Assembly (NCBI RefSeq): GCF_014650995.1
Contig: NZ_BMWA01000012.1
Location: forward strand, 148,178 to 212,177
Direction: 5' to 3'
Length of the DNA stretch: 64,000 nt
DNA from: Streptomyces viridiviolaceus
GTDB taxonomy: Bacteria > Actinomycetota > Actinomycetes > Streptomycetales > Streptomycetaceae
Both the position numbers and the translations under genes were made by a program. The notes below the pieces were generated by a model. It was not told the origin of the DNA and made no database searches. It saw only the letters and a program-made list of their open reading frames with translations. Shown piece by piece: positions 35,602 to 44,262 of the stretch. How positions within the stretch are numbered: the stretch's first letter is position 1; the number at the start of each line of letters is the position of its first letter.

Positions 35602-36621
35602 TCAGCGCAGCGACTCCCACAACTCGCGGGCGTCCGGTTCGCGGGCCACCACCCGGTTGGTGTCCCAGGGCGCCGGCACGACCGGCATCGTCACCGTCGT
35701 CACGTCGTCCGCCGACAGGCCCGCGAGGCTCTGGCCGAGGCGCATCAGCTCGCCGAGCGAGTCCAGGCCGGTGTCGGTGGTGAGGCTGCCGGTGACCGCG
35801 TCGGCGACCCGGTACAGCTGCGCCGGGTCGGTGAGCAGGTCGGTGGCGGAGATCTGCTCCAGCAGCGCCTTGACCAGTTTCTGCTGGAGTTCTATGCGGG
35901 CCAGGTCGCTGCCGCCGGCCAGTCCGTACCGGGTGCGGGCCAGCCCGAGCGCCTGGGTGCCGTCGAGGTGATGGGTGCCCGCCGGAAGGCGCAGGTGGCT
36001 CTTGTCGTCGTCGATGTCCACGTCGGTGGTGACGGTGACGCCGCCGAGTGCGTCGACCAGCTTCGCGAAGCCGGCGAAGTCGATCTCGATGTAGTGGTCC
36101 ATGCGGACGCCGGTGACCGACTCGGCCGTCTTCACCGCGCACACCGGCCCGCCCAGGGCGTACGCGGTGTTGAACATCGCGCCGGACGCCTCCCGGGTTG
36201 TGCCGCCGGACGGCAGCGGGCAGGAGGGACGGGTGACGAGGGTGTCGCGCGGGATGCTGACGACGGTGGCGCCGGCCCGGCCGGGGTCGACGTGGACGAC
36301 CATCGCCGTGTCGGAGCGGGCGCCCTCGCTGTCGCCGCCGCCGAGTTCCCGGTTCTCCTCGCCGCTGCGCGAGTCCGAGCCGAGGACCAGGATGTTCAGG
36401 GCGCCGGTGGGCAGCGGGTCGGCGGCGTCCGAGGCCGAGGGGGCGGTGACCGGCCTGGCGGGGCGGTCGTCACCGAGCGCGCCGTCGATGTCGACGCTGC
36501 GGATGTTGCCGCTCAGGTGCCAGTACGCCCAGCCCGCGGCGGCGATGCCCAGCAGCAGGGCGCCCGCCAGGGCGAGGCCGGCGGCCCTCAGTACGTTGGA
36601 GCGCCCACCCCGCCCGCCCAT
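35602..36621 (-). CDS. LytR-CpsA-Psr (LCP) family ligase
   Basis: 339 aa. Short cytosolic N-terminus, membrane helix at residues about 11-33, and an external LCP domain with LVLGSDSR, VSIPRDT and DHYIEIDFAGF motifs that bind the polyprenyl-phosphate and Mg. These enzymes attach wall teichoic acids or other glycopolymers to peptidoglycan. The start has a GGGGGCGG site. Fits the window's other wall genes but is not in an operon with them. Confidence 0.92.
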   Translation of the reverse strand: MGGRGGRSNVLRAAGLALAGALLLGIAAAGWAYWHLSGNIRSVDIDGALGDDRPARPVTAPSASDAADPLPTGALNILVLGSDSRSGEENRELGGGDSEGARSDTAMVVHVDPGRAGATVVSIPRDTLVTRPSCPLPSGGTTREASGAMFNTAYALGGPVCAVKTAESVTGVRMDHYIEIDFAGFAKLVDALGGVTVTTDVDIDDDKSHLRLPAGTHHLDGTQALGLARTRYGLAGGSDLARIELQQKLVKALLEQISATDLLTDPAQLYRVADAVTGSLTTDTGLDSLGELMRLGQSLAGLSADDVTTVTMPVVPAPWDTNRVVAREPDARELWESLR

Positions 36622-36814
36622 GCGTCCGCCCCCGTCCCGGTCCGTCGCGTGCCCACGCGAGTGCCCACCGGGAGGAACGTAAGTCCGAATTGTTGCGAGC
36701 AGGGGCCCGCGGCCGACATTCTGCGGAAATTCTCAGACTTCATCGGGAGCGGCCCGGGACGCTGCACCGGCAGGCGGCCGACGAAAGTTTCGATCGACCG
36801 TCCGACTGACTTCG

Positions 36815-37867
36815 TCAGGACGTCGGGGGCGCCCCCGTGCTGCTGCGGACCTCCAGGCTGGTGGCCAGTTCCACCCGGGTCGCCGCCGCGGAGCCGTCGT
36901 CGCGTCCCAGCTCCAGGACCAGCCGGGCCGCCGCCTCGGCCATCTCCGTCAGCGGCTGCCGCACGGTCGTCAGCGGCGGCCCCACCCAGCGCGCCACCGG
37001 CAGGTCGTCGAACCCGACCACGCTCAGGTCCTGCGGGATGCGCAGGCCCAGTTCGCGGGCGGCCTCGTACAGGCCGAGGGCCTGCAGGTCGTTGCCGGCG
37101 AAGACCGCCGTGGGCCGGTCGGGCCGGCGCAGCAGCTCCAGGCCCCGGCGGTAGCCGGCCTCGTGGTGGAAGTCACCGGTCACGATCAGCTCCGGGTCCA
37201 CCGGCAGCCCGGCCGTCTCCAGGGCGGCGCGGTAGCCGTCGATCCGGGCGCGGCTGCACATCATCCGGGTGGGTCCGCTGATCGCGCCGATGCGGGTGTG
37301 CCCCAGATCGATCAGGTGCCGGGTGGCGGCGAGCCCGCCCTGCCAGTTGGTCGCGCCGATGGACGGCACGTCGGCGCCCGGGTCGCCGGCCGGGTCCATC
37401 ACCACGAACGGGACGGAGCGGCTGGTCAGCAGCGCGCGCTGGGACTCGTCGAGCCCGGAGAGCACCAGGATCACGCCGTGCGGGCGGCGGGCGGCGACCT
37501 GGTCGGCCCAGGTCCGGCCGGGTGTGAGGCGCCCCGCGCTCTCGGAGAGCACGACGCTGAGCCCCGCGTCCCGCGCCACGTTCTCCACCCCCCGGATGAC
37601 CTCCATCGCCCATGCGCTCTCCAGCTCGTGGAAGACCAGGTCGATCAGGGGCGAGCGGGTCGCCTCCGCGCGGCGGCGCCGGTAGCCGTGGGCGCGCAGC
37701 AGCTCCTCCACGCGGGCCCGGGTGGTGGGGGCGACGTCGGCTCGGCCGTTGAGAACCTTCGAAACAGTCGGCGCCGACACACCGGCCTCGCGGGCGATCT
37801 CGGCGAGCGTCGCGGTCTGTGCGGACCGCGTTTGCGTCCGGGTTTCAGCGGGCTGGGGGGATGTCAT
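36815..37867 (-). CDS. LacI-family repressor
   Basis: 350 aa. HTH and hinge at residues 20-75 (TLAEIAREAGVSAPTVSKVLNG), then a sugar-binding core. It is divergent from the GH3 glycosidase with 139 bp between the starts, and probably controls it in response to a plant-polymer sugar. Candidate operators lie next to the glycosidase promoter. Confidence 0.92.
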   Translation of the reverse strand: MTSPQPAETRTQTRSAQTATLAEIAREAGVSAPTVSKVLNGRADVAPTTRARVEELLRAHGYRRRRAEATRSPLIDLVFHELESAWAMEVIRGVENVARDAGLSVVLSESAGRLTPGRTWADQVAARRPHGVILVLSGLDESQRALLTSRSVPFVVMDPAGDPGADVPSIGATNWQGGLAATRHLIDLGHTRIGAISGPTRMMCSRARIDGYRAALETAGLPVDPELIVTGDFHHEAGYRRGLELLRRPDRPTAVFAGNDLQALGLYEAARELGLRIPQDLSVVGFDDLPVARWVGPPLTTVRQPLTEMAEAAARLVLELGRDDGSAAATRVELATSLEVRSSTGAPPTS

Positions 37868-37895
37868 GGCGGCGATCGTATCCCCGCTGACCCTC

Positions 37896-37959
37896 TTGAC
37901 GAAGCCTTCGGGGCGCCAATAGGTTTCCGGAACATTCGATGGAGCTGTCGAAACATTCG
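37896..37959 (+). promoter_or_regulatory. GH3 promoter with two direct repeats
   Basis: TTGACG (37896) and TAGGTT (37920) are 18 nt apart. Just downstream lie ggaacattcg (37929-37938) and gaaacattcg (37950-37959), spaced 21 nt, two helix turns, and the palindrome ttccggaa (37925-37932). Likely LacI-family repressor contacts. Confidence 0.5.
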
Positions 37960-38006
37960 CTTACCCGTCCGTGAGAGGGCCGTCCGTCCACCCCGACAGG
38001 AGTTCC

Positions 38007-40331
38007 ATGACCACCGCGCCCTGGCGTGACCCCGCCCTGCCCGCCGCCGCCCGCGTCGACGACCTCCTGGCCCGGATGACCCTGGAGGAGAAGACCGCCC
38101 AGCTGTACGGCGTGTGGGTGGGCGCCGCCACGGACGGCGACGGCGTCGCCCCGCTGCAGCACGAAATGACCGCCGACCACGACTGGGACGAGCTGATCGC
38201 CCACGGCCTCGGCCAGCTCACGCGGCCCTTCGGCACCGCCCCCGTCGACCCGGCCCTCGGCGCCCGGGCGCTGGCCCTCGCCCAGCGCCGGATCACCGCG
38301 GCCGGCCGATTCGGCATCCCGGCCCTCGCCCACGAGGAGTGCCTGGCCGGCTTCACCGCCTGGCGGGCCACCGCCTATCCGGTGCCGCTCGCCTGGGGCG
38401 CCACCTTCGACCCCGGCCTGGTGGAGGAGATGGCCCGGCACATCGGCCGCGACCTGCGCTCGGTCGGCGTCCACCAGGGCCTCGCCCCCGTCCTGGACGT
38501 CGTACGGGACGCCCGGTGGGGCCGGGTGGAGGAGACGATCGGCGAGGACCCGTACCTGGTCGGCACCATCGGCACCGCCTACGTACGAGGCCTGGAGTCG
38601 GCCGGGATCGTCGCCACGCTCAAGCACTTCGCCGGGTACGCCTCCTCGGCCGGCGCCCGCAATCTGGCCCCGGTGCGGGCGGGCGTGCGCGAGTTCGCCG
38701 ACGTGACCCTCCCCCCGTTCGAGATGGCGTTGCGCGAGGGCGGAGCCCGCTCGGTGATGGCGGCGTACACCGAGACGGACGGCGTCCCCGCCTCGGCGGA
38801 CCCGGCGCTGCTGACCGGCCTCCTGCGCGACGAGTGGGGCTTCACCGGCACGGTGGTCGCCGACTACTTCGGCATCGGCTTCCTCGAGTCCCTGCACCGC
38901 GTCGCCGGCACCCCCGCCGAGGCGGCGCACCAGGCCCTCGCGGCCGGCATCGACGTGGAGCTCCCCACCCTCAAGTGCTACGGCAAGCCGCTGCTGGACG
39001 CGGTGCGGGAGGGCCGGGTCGCCGAGGAACTGGTCGACCTCGCGGCCCGCCGCGTGCTGCTCCAGAAGTGCGAACTGGGCCTGCTGGACGAGGACTGGAC
39101 CGCCGAGGCGCCCGGCGGGACCGGCCCGGTCGACCTGGACTCCCCCGCCAACCGCGCCCTGGCCCGCCGCCTGGCCGAGGAGTCGGTGGTCCTCCTGGAC
39201 AACCCCGACGGCCTGCTGCCGCTCGCCCCCGACACCCGCATCGCCGTGGTCGGGCCCCGGGCGGCCGACGCGCTGGCGATGCTCGGCTGCTACTCCTTCC
39301 CCTCCCACGTCCTGCCCCACCACCCCGAGGTGCCGGCGGGCATAGACATCCCGACCGTGCTGGACGCCCTGCGCGCCGAACTGCCCGACGCCAAGGTGAC
39401 GTTCGCCGAGGGCTGCGACACCTCCGACCCGGACACCTCGGGCTTCGAGGAGGCGGTGGCCCGTGCTGCGGAGGCGGACGTGTGCGTGGCGGTGCTGGGC
39501 GACCGGGCGGGCCTGTTCGGCCGGGGCACCTCGGGAGAGGGCTGCGACGCGAGCGACCTCAGGCTGCCCGGCGTCCAGGGCGCCCTGCTGGACGCGCTGG
39601 TCGCGACGGGCGTGCCCGTGGTCCTGGTGCTGCTCACCGGCCGGCCCTACGCGCTCGGGCGCTGGCACGGGCGGCTCGGCGCGGCCGTGCAGGCGTTCTT
39701 CCCGGGCGAGGAGGGCGGCCCGGCGGTCGCGGGTGTGCTGTCGGGCCGCGTCACCCCCTCCGGCCGCCTCCCGGTGAGCGTCCCGCGCCTGCCCGGCGGC
39801 CAGCCCTGGACCTACCTCCAGCCCCCGCTGGGCCTGGCCGGCGAGGTCAGCAACCTCGACCCGACGCCGCTGTACGCCTTCGGGCACGGCCGCTCGTACA
39901 CGACGTTCGCGTGGGAGGACTTCACGGGCGACGCCGACGCCGGGACGGAGATCGCCACGGACGGCTCCTACGACCTGTCCGTGACCGTCCGCAACACCGG
40001 AGACCGCCCGGGCGCCGAGGTCGTCCAGCTCTACCTGCACGACCCGGTCGCGAGCGTGACGCGCCCGGACCTGCGGCTGGTCGGCTACCAGCGCGTGGCG
40101 CTGGCGCCGGGACAGGCCCGGCGGGTGACGTTCCGCTTCCACGCGGACCTCGCGGCCTTCACCGACCGCGCCGGGCGCCGCGTCGTCGAACCGGGCGACC
40201 TGGAACTGCGGGTGGCGGCCTCCAGCGCGGACGTGCGCCACACGGCACGGCTGACACTGAACGGTCCGCGCCGGGAGCCCGGTCCGGAGCGCCGGCTGCG
40301 GTGCGGCACGGAGGTGTCCGAGGCGCCCTGA
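38007..40331 (+). CDS. GH3 family beta-glycosidase
   Basis: 774 aa. The GH3 N-terminal barrel has the substrate-binding KHFAGY at 206-211 and the nucleophile Asp286 in VVADYFG. The second alpha-beta domain and a C-terminal fibronectin-like domain follow. No signal peptide, so intracellular. Sequence suggests beta-xylosidase/beta-glucosidase activity on imported oligosaccharides. Starts behind an AGGAG site. No transport genes adjoin; the LacI gene is the likely regulator. Confidence 0.9.
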   Translation: MTTAPWRDPALPAAARVDDLLARMTLEEKTAQLYGVWVGAATDGDGVAPLQHEMTADHDWDELIAHGLGQLTRPFGTAPVDPALGARALALAQRRITAAGRFGIPALAHEECLAGFTAWRATAYPVPLAWGATFDPGLVEEMARHIGRDLRSVGVHQGLAPVLDVVRDARWGRVEETIGEDPYLVGTIGTAYVRGLESAGIVATLKHFAGYASSAGARNLAPVRAGVREFADVTLPPFEMALREGGARSVMAAYTETDGVPASADPALLTGLLRDEWGFTGTVVADYFGIGFLESLHRVAGTPAEAAHQALAAGIDVELPTLKCYGKPLLDAVREGRVAEELVDLAARRVLLQKCELGLLDEDWTAEAPGGTGPVDLDSPANRALARRLAEESVVLLDNPDGLLPLAPDTRIAVVGPRAADALAMLGCYSFPSHVLPHHPEVPAGIDIPTVLDALRAELPDAKVTFAEGCDTSDPDTSGFEEAVARAAEADVCVAVLGDRAGLFGRGTSGEGCDASDLRLPGVQGALLDALVATGVPVVLVLLTGRPYALGRWHGRLGAAVQAFFPGEEGGPAVAGVLSGRVTPSGRLPVSVPRLPGGQPWTYLQPPLGLAGEVSNLDPTPLYAFGHGRSYTTFAWEDFTGDADAGTEIATDGSYDLSVTVRNTGDRPGAEVVQLYLHDPVASVTRPDLRLVGYQRVALAPGQARRVTFRFHADLAAFTDRAGRRVVEPGDLELRVAASSADVRHTARLTLNGPRREPGPERRLRCGTEVSEAP

Positions 40332-40341
40332 ACCCGTCGGG

Positions 40342-40694
40342 TCAGTCCCCCCGCGTCACCAGTTCGGCCAGCCGCAGGAACGCCTCCGTCGTGGCCGGGC
40401 GCAGCCGGTGCAGCCACCGGTCGGGGGACTGCAGGGCCGCGTCGAAGGGCACGTGCACCACCTGCTCGGGCTCGACGCGCAGCCGCCGGGCGAACGTCTC
40501 CGGCAGCCCCCGTCCCGAGGGTCCGTCGAGGTCGGTGGCGACGACGAGGCCCGACGCACCAGTTCCTCCCGGCCGGCGGCACCCCGGAGGACGGCGAGGG
40601 TGCGCACGGCCGCCTCCAGGAACCACTCCGCGGTGCCGCAGCACAGGATCAGCCGGTCGGTGTGGTCGAGGACGACGTCGGCCGACCGGTGCAT
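40342..40694 (-). pseudogene. frameshifted MinD/ParA-like fragment
   Basis: Reading from ATG 40694 gives MHRSADVVLDHTDRLIL and onward to EELVRRA near 40560, after which the frame loses sense. A different frame then continues with LVVATDLDGPSGRGL and HVPFDAALQSPDRWL, ending LRLAELVTRGD at 40342. Joined, they resemble the C-terminal half of MinD/ParA-like ATPases; the P-loop half is absent. A single-base indel around 40550-40570 (real, or an assembly error) explains it. It follows the 84-aa gene in the tsaD operon direction. Confidence 0.6.
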
Positions 40695-40705
40695 TCCGTA
40701 CCGGA

Positions 40706-40960
40706 TCAGTCACCGAGCGACTCGAACCTCCACCGATGCACCGCCCGTGTGATCAGGTTCCCGTCCGGCTCGGGCAGTTCGGGCAGCTCGGCGTCGTAGG
40801 CGGCGTCCCACCAGGTGATGACGAGGACCCGGTCCTGCGGGGCGCGGAAGGTCTCCCGGCGCAGCGGCCGGGCGGGCAGTTCCTGCCGCCGTGCCCAGGC
40901 CAGCAGTTCCTCGCCCCGGCCGGACACGGCCCGCGCCTCCCACATCAGCGCGACGGTCAC
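40706..40960 (-). CDS. 84-aa hypothetical protein
   Basis: Starts at GTG 40960, overlapping the tsaD stop as GTGA, so translationally coupled. Rich in Trp and Arg; the segment RVLVITWWDAAYDAELPELP suggests a small folded domain. I do not recognise a family. It ends just before the frameshifted ATPase fragment. Confidence 0.75.
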   Translation of the reverse strand: MTVALMWEARAVSGRGEELLAWARRQELPARPLRRETFRAPQDRVLVITWWDAAYDAELPELPEPDGNLITRAVHRWRFESLGD

Positions 40961-42054
40961 GAGTACAGGTTCTCCTTGCTGACCTCGTGCACGTGGTCGT
41001 GGTCGTGCGAGTGCCCCGGCACGTGCGGGTCCGTCACCGGCAGCGACGAGTCCGCCGACAGGTCCCAGTCCGAGGCGGACCGGTTTCGGGCCACCATCTC
41101 GGCGCCCAGCGCGGCCACCATCGCCCCGTTGTCCGTGCACAGCTTGGGCCGCGGCACCCGCAGCCGGATCCCGGCCGCCTCGCAGCGGTCCTGGGCCAGC
41201 GCCCGCAGCCGGGAGTTGGCGGCCACCCCGCCGCCGATCATCAGGTGGTCGACGCCCTGGTCCTTGCAGGCACGCACCGCCTTGCGGGTCAGCACGTCCA
41301 CGACCGCCTCCTGGAAGGAGGCCGCCACGTCACGCACCGGCACCTCCTCCCCCGCCGCCCGCTTGGCCTCGATCCAGCGGGCCACGGCCGTCTTCAGCCC
41401 GGAGAAGGAGAAGTCGTACGCCGGGTCGCGCGGCCCGGTCAGCCCGCGCGGGAACGCGATCGCCTCCGGGTCGCCCTCGCGCGCGTACCGGTCGATGACC
41501 GGGCCGCCGGGGAAGCCGAGGTTCAGCACGCGGGCGATCTTGTCGAAGGCCTCGCCGGCCGCGTCGTCGATGGTGGCGCCCATCGGGCGGACGTCGGAGG
41601 TGATGTCCGTGGACAGCAGCAGCGAGGAGTGCCCGCCGGAGACCAGCAGCGCCATCGTCGGCTCGGGCAGCGGGCCGTGCTCCAGCTGGTCGACGCAGAT
41701 GTGCGAGGCGAGGTGGTTGACGCCGTACAGGGGCTTGCCCAGCGCGTAGGCGTACGCCTTCGCCGCCGAGACGCCGACCAGCAGGGCACCGGCGAGGCCG
41801 GGTCCGGCGGTGACGGCGATGCCGTCGAGGTCGCGGGCGGTGACCCCGGCTTCCTTCAGGGCGCGGTCGATGGTGGGGACCATCGCCTCCAGGTGGGCGC
41901 GGCTCGCCACCTCCGGGACGACGCCGCCGAAGCGGGCGTGCTCGTCGACGCTGGAGGCGACGGCGTCGGCCAGCAGGGTGGTGCCGCGGACGACGCCGAC
42001 GCCGGTCTCGTCGCAGGAGGTCTCGATCCCCAGGACCAGGGGTTCGTCAGCCAT
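40957..42054 (-). CDS. tsaD: tRNA t6A synthase subunit TsaD
   Basis: 365 aa. Catalytic subunit that transfers threonylcarbamoyl to A37 of ANN-decoding tRNAs. The metal-binding HLASH motif is in place, with SCDETGVG near the N-terminus and the GGGVAAN segment. The C-terminal extension HSHDHDHVHEVSKENLYS is His-rich and absent from typical TsaD. It overlaps rimI by 8 nt (ATGGCTGA) and the 84-aa gene by 4 nt. Confidence 0.96.
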   Translation of the reverse strand: MADEPLVLGIETSCDETGVGVVRGTTLLADAVASSVDEHARFGGVVPEVASRAHLEAMVPTIDRALKEAGVTARDLDGIAVTAGPGLAGALLVGVSAAKAYAYALGKPLYGVNHLASHICVDQLEHGPLPEPTMALLVSGGHSSLLLSTDITSDVRPMGATIDDAAGEAFDKIARVLNLGFPGGPVIDRYAREGDPEAIAFPRGLTGPRDPAYDFSFSGLKTAVARWIEAKRAAGEEVPVRDVAASFQEAVVDVLTRKAVRACKDQGVDHLMIGGGVAANSRLRALAQDRCEAAGIRLRVPRPKLCTDNGAMVAALGAEMVARNRSASDWDLSADSSLPVTDPHVPGHSHDHDHVHEVSKENLYS

Positions 42055-42577
42055 GGTTGTCGGTTCCTTGTACGGAGTCGGCGCCCGCGGCGGAGCCGCT
42101 GTCGGGCGCTGTGGTCAGGCGCATCACCAGGGCATCCACGTTGCCCGGCTGGTAGTAGCCGCGCCGGAAGCCGATGGGCTCGAAGCCGAAGCGCTCGTAG
42201 AGCTTCCGCGCGCGGACGTTGTCCACCCGGCACTCCAGCAGCACTTCGGCGCACTCGAAGGCGGTCGCCGCCCGCAGCAGCTCGGCCAGCAGGCGCCCGC
42301 CGAGTCCGGTGCCCCAGTGGTCGCGGGCGACGGCGATGGTCTGGACGTCGGCCTGGTCCCCGGAGGCCACCAGTCCGGCGTAGCCGACGATCCGGCCGCC
42401 GTCCTCGGCCACGAGGTACCGGCGGGTCGCCTCGGGTCCGCGCGAGTGGGCCAGCTCGGACCAGAACATCCCGCGCGACCAGGCGTCCTCCGGGAACAGC
42501 TCCCGTTCCAGTGCGAGCACGGGGTCGATGTCCCACCAGCGCATCTCGCGCAGCACGGCAGTCACTGGCCCGCTCAC
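42047..42577 (-). CDS. rimI: ribosomal-protein alanine N-acetyltransferase RimI
   Basis: About 176 aa of the GNAT fold with acetyl-CoA motif (RDHWGTGLGGRLLAEL) and the characteristic KLYERFGFEPIG. Overlaps the end of tsaB by GTGA. RimI acetylates N-terminal Ala of S18 and other proteins. The order tsaB-rimI-tsaD is conserved in bacteria. The C-terminus is extended by about 20 residues. Confidence 0.93.
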   Translation of the reverse strand: MSGPVTAVLREMRWWDIDPVLALERELFPEDAWSRGMFWSELAHSRGPEATRRYLVAEDGGRIVGYAGLVASGDQADVQTIAVARDHWGTGLGGRLLAELLRAATAFECAEVLLECRVDNVRARKLYERFGFEPIGFRRGYYQPGNVDALVMRLTTAPDSGSAAGADSVQGTDNHG

Positions 42578-43227
42578 TTGGGTGTGACCACCTTGTAGTT
42601 CTTGGGGACCTGGGCATCGGGCCGGCGCAGGTACAGCGGGCGGGGCGCGGGCAGTTCCTCGCCCGCGGCCAGCCTCTCGGCGGCCAGACACGCCAGGGCG
42701 GCGGCGGAGACGTGCTCGGGCTCGTGCGCCTTCGGGAAGGTGTCCGGGTACAGCAGTGCGCCCGCGCCCACGGCCGGCAGGCCCTCGACCTGGCCTGCGA
42801 TGTCGGCGGGCCGGTCGACGGCCGGGTCGGTGACGCGGGTGCGCGAGTCGGCGTACCGCGCCCAGTAGACCTCCTTGCGGCGGGCGTCGGTCGCCACCAC
42901 GAAGGGGCCCTCGAGGTCGGAGGCGTACGCCAGTCCGTCCAGCGTGCACACACCGTGCACGGGCACGCCGAGCGCGAGCCCGAAGGTGTCGGCGGTCATC
43001 AGTCCGACGCGCAGGCCCGTGTAGGGGCCGGGGCCGATGCCGGCGACGATGCCGGTGACGGCGTCGAGCCGGAGACCGGCCTCGGTGAGCACGTGGTCGA
43101 CGGCGGGCAGCAGCAGCTCACCGTGCCGGCGTGCGTCCACCTGGCTCGACGAGGCGATGACGTCCGTACCGTCGTGCAGCGCGACGGTGACGGCGGGCGT
43201 GGCGGTATCCAGAGCGAGCAAGAGCAC
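42574..43227 (-). CDS. tsaB: t6A complex subunit TsaB
   Basis: 217 aa ASKHA-fold protein with the N-terminal LLALDTATPAV and GPGPYTGLRVGL segment that scaffold TsaD and TsaE. Normal length. First in the tsaB-rimI-tsaD unit; tsaE stands about 1 kb away. Confidence 0.94.
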   Translation of the reverse strand: MLLLALDTATPAVTVALHDGTDVIASSSQVDARRHGELLLPAVDHVLTEAGLRLDAVTGIVAGIGPGPYTGLRVGLMTADTFGLALGVPVHGVCTLDGLAYASDLEGPFVVATDARRKEVYWARYADSRTRVTDPAVDRPADIAGQVEGLPAVGAGALLYPDTFPKAHEPEHVSAAALACLAAERLAAGEELPAPRPLYLRRPDAQVPKNYKVVTPK

Positions 43228-43334
43228 GCAAACAGCCTACGGCGCTCCGGGGGCCGTGTCGGACGCCTCGGTCGGGCGGTCACCTGCATTACCGTCGCCA
43301 CGGAGCACGACGTACGACGACGAGGTGGTCGCCC

Positions 43335-43886
43335 GTGGCAAGCAGCAGCGCCGGAGTCGTGGCCGCGCTCACCGCGGCGGCCCTGGTGACGATCGGCTTC
43401 CTCGCCCACCAGTCCTCGGCGACCCTCCCGGCCGAACTGGCCAGGCGCCAGGCGGGCGGCACGGCCGCCGACGCACCCAAGGCGCCCCGCGACAAGCGGA
43501 ACCCCGCCGCTCTGCCCGGCAACTCCGGATCGGGTGAACGGGTGGTGTACTCGGTGGACGACGACCGGGTGTGGCTGGTCGGCCCGGACAACAGGGTGCA
43601 GCGCACGTTCCGGGTCGCCCCGAGCACGGTCGACCCGCCCCCGGGCACCTACACGGTCACCTCCCGGTCCAAGAGGATCACCGGATCCGACGGCGTCCCG
43701 GTCGAGCACGTCGTGCGCTTCACCGACGTCGACGGTGTGGTCGTCGGATTCAGCGCGGCCGTGAACGGTTCGCCGGCGAAGCCCGACCCGAACGTGCGCA
43801 CCGGCGGCATCCGGGAGACCCGCGCGGACGGCGACGCGATGTGGCGGTTCGCCACGACCGGTCTGCCGGTCGTCGTCATCCGCTGA
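43335..43886 (+). CDS. secreted/membrane-anchored hypothetical protein
   Basis: 183 aa from GTG behind GAGGTGG. One N-terminal hydrophobic segment (residues 7-23) suggests an anchor or signal, and the rest is a compact beta-rich domain (VVYSVDDDRVWLVGPDN, VRFTDVDGVVVGFSAAV). It resembles the beta-domain of L,D-transpeptidase-like proteins of Streptomyces but lacks the Cys/His catalytic motif, so no enzyme role is claimed. Divergent from tsaB. Confidence 0.75.
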   Translation: MASSSAGVVAALTAAALVTIGFLAHQSSATLPAELARRQAGGTAADAPKAPRDKRNPAALPGNSGSGERVVYSVDDDRVWLVGPDNRVQRTFRVAPSTVDPPPGTYTVTSRSKRITGSDGVPVEHVVRFTDVDGVVVGFSAAVNGSPAKPDPNVRTGGIRETRADGDAMWRFATTGLPVVVIR

Positions 43887-43908
43887 GGCCGGACCCGGTC
43901 CGGCGGGG

Positions 43909-44073
43909 TCAGGCGGCCTCGCGGTGGTTCTCGGCCACCGGGTGCGCCTGCGGTTCCGGCGCACGCGGCGGCGTCGAGATCACCCTGGCCGCGGCGCAGG
44001 CCGCGAGCAGATCGTGCATGGACACCCCGGCGGCGGCGTGCGGCTGCTGCGGCTGGGCCTCGGTCTCCGGCAT
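43909..44073 (-). CDS. 54-aa small protein behind a palindromic operator
   Basis: A short gene with a perfect AGGAGG site 5 nt before ATG 44073 and consistently GC third positions, TGA at 43909. The protein is Pro/Ala-rich with one possible helix (VSMHDLLAACAAARVIS) and one Cys. I do not recognise it. The strong ribosome site plus the perfect 24-bp palindrome 28 nt upstream argue that it is a real, regulated gene. Confidence 0.7.
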   Translation of the reverse strand: MPETEAQPQQPHAAAGVSMHDLLAACAAARVISTPPRAPEPQAHPVAENHREAA

Positions 44074-44101
44074 GGACGCCTCCTGAAGGTCGGGGGCGGA
44101 G

Positions 44102-44125
44102 CGTAGTTAGGCATGCCTAACTACG
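44102..44125. promoter_or_regulatory. perfect 24-bp palindrome (iron-box-like)
   Basis: cgtagttaggca and its complement, with no mismatch. TTAGGC..CCTAA matches parts of the 19-bp DtxR/IdeR/DmdR iron box (12 of 19 positions in either orientation). It lies between the 54-aa gene and tsaE and likely overlaps the promoter of the former. A metal-responsive DtxR-family regulator is the best guess. Confidence 0.6.
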
Positions 44126-44262
44126 AGCTGGATACCATGTGACCACGCGCGGGGCACCGAACGCAACATCTTGCCGACGGCCTGTCGGAATGTCGTCCGG
44201 TGCGCGACCCGGATCGGGGCGGTAGGAGCGGGGCGTTCGGGCCGTCGGCCCGCCGCGTCGGC

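Noticed and set aside
43335..43886. L,D-transpeptidase call
   Set aside because: No HG..SxGC catalytic motif; only a general beta-rich secreted domain is visible.
44102..44125. Canonical DtxR iron box
   Set aside because: Half-sites are similar, but the spacing differs and only 12 of 19 positions match; reported only as iron-box-like.
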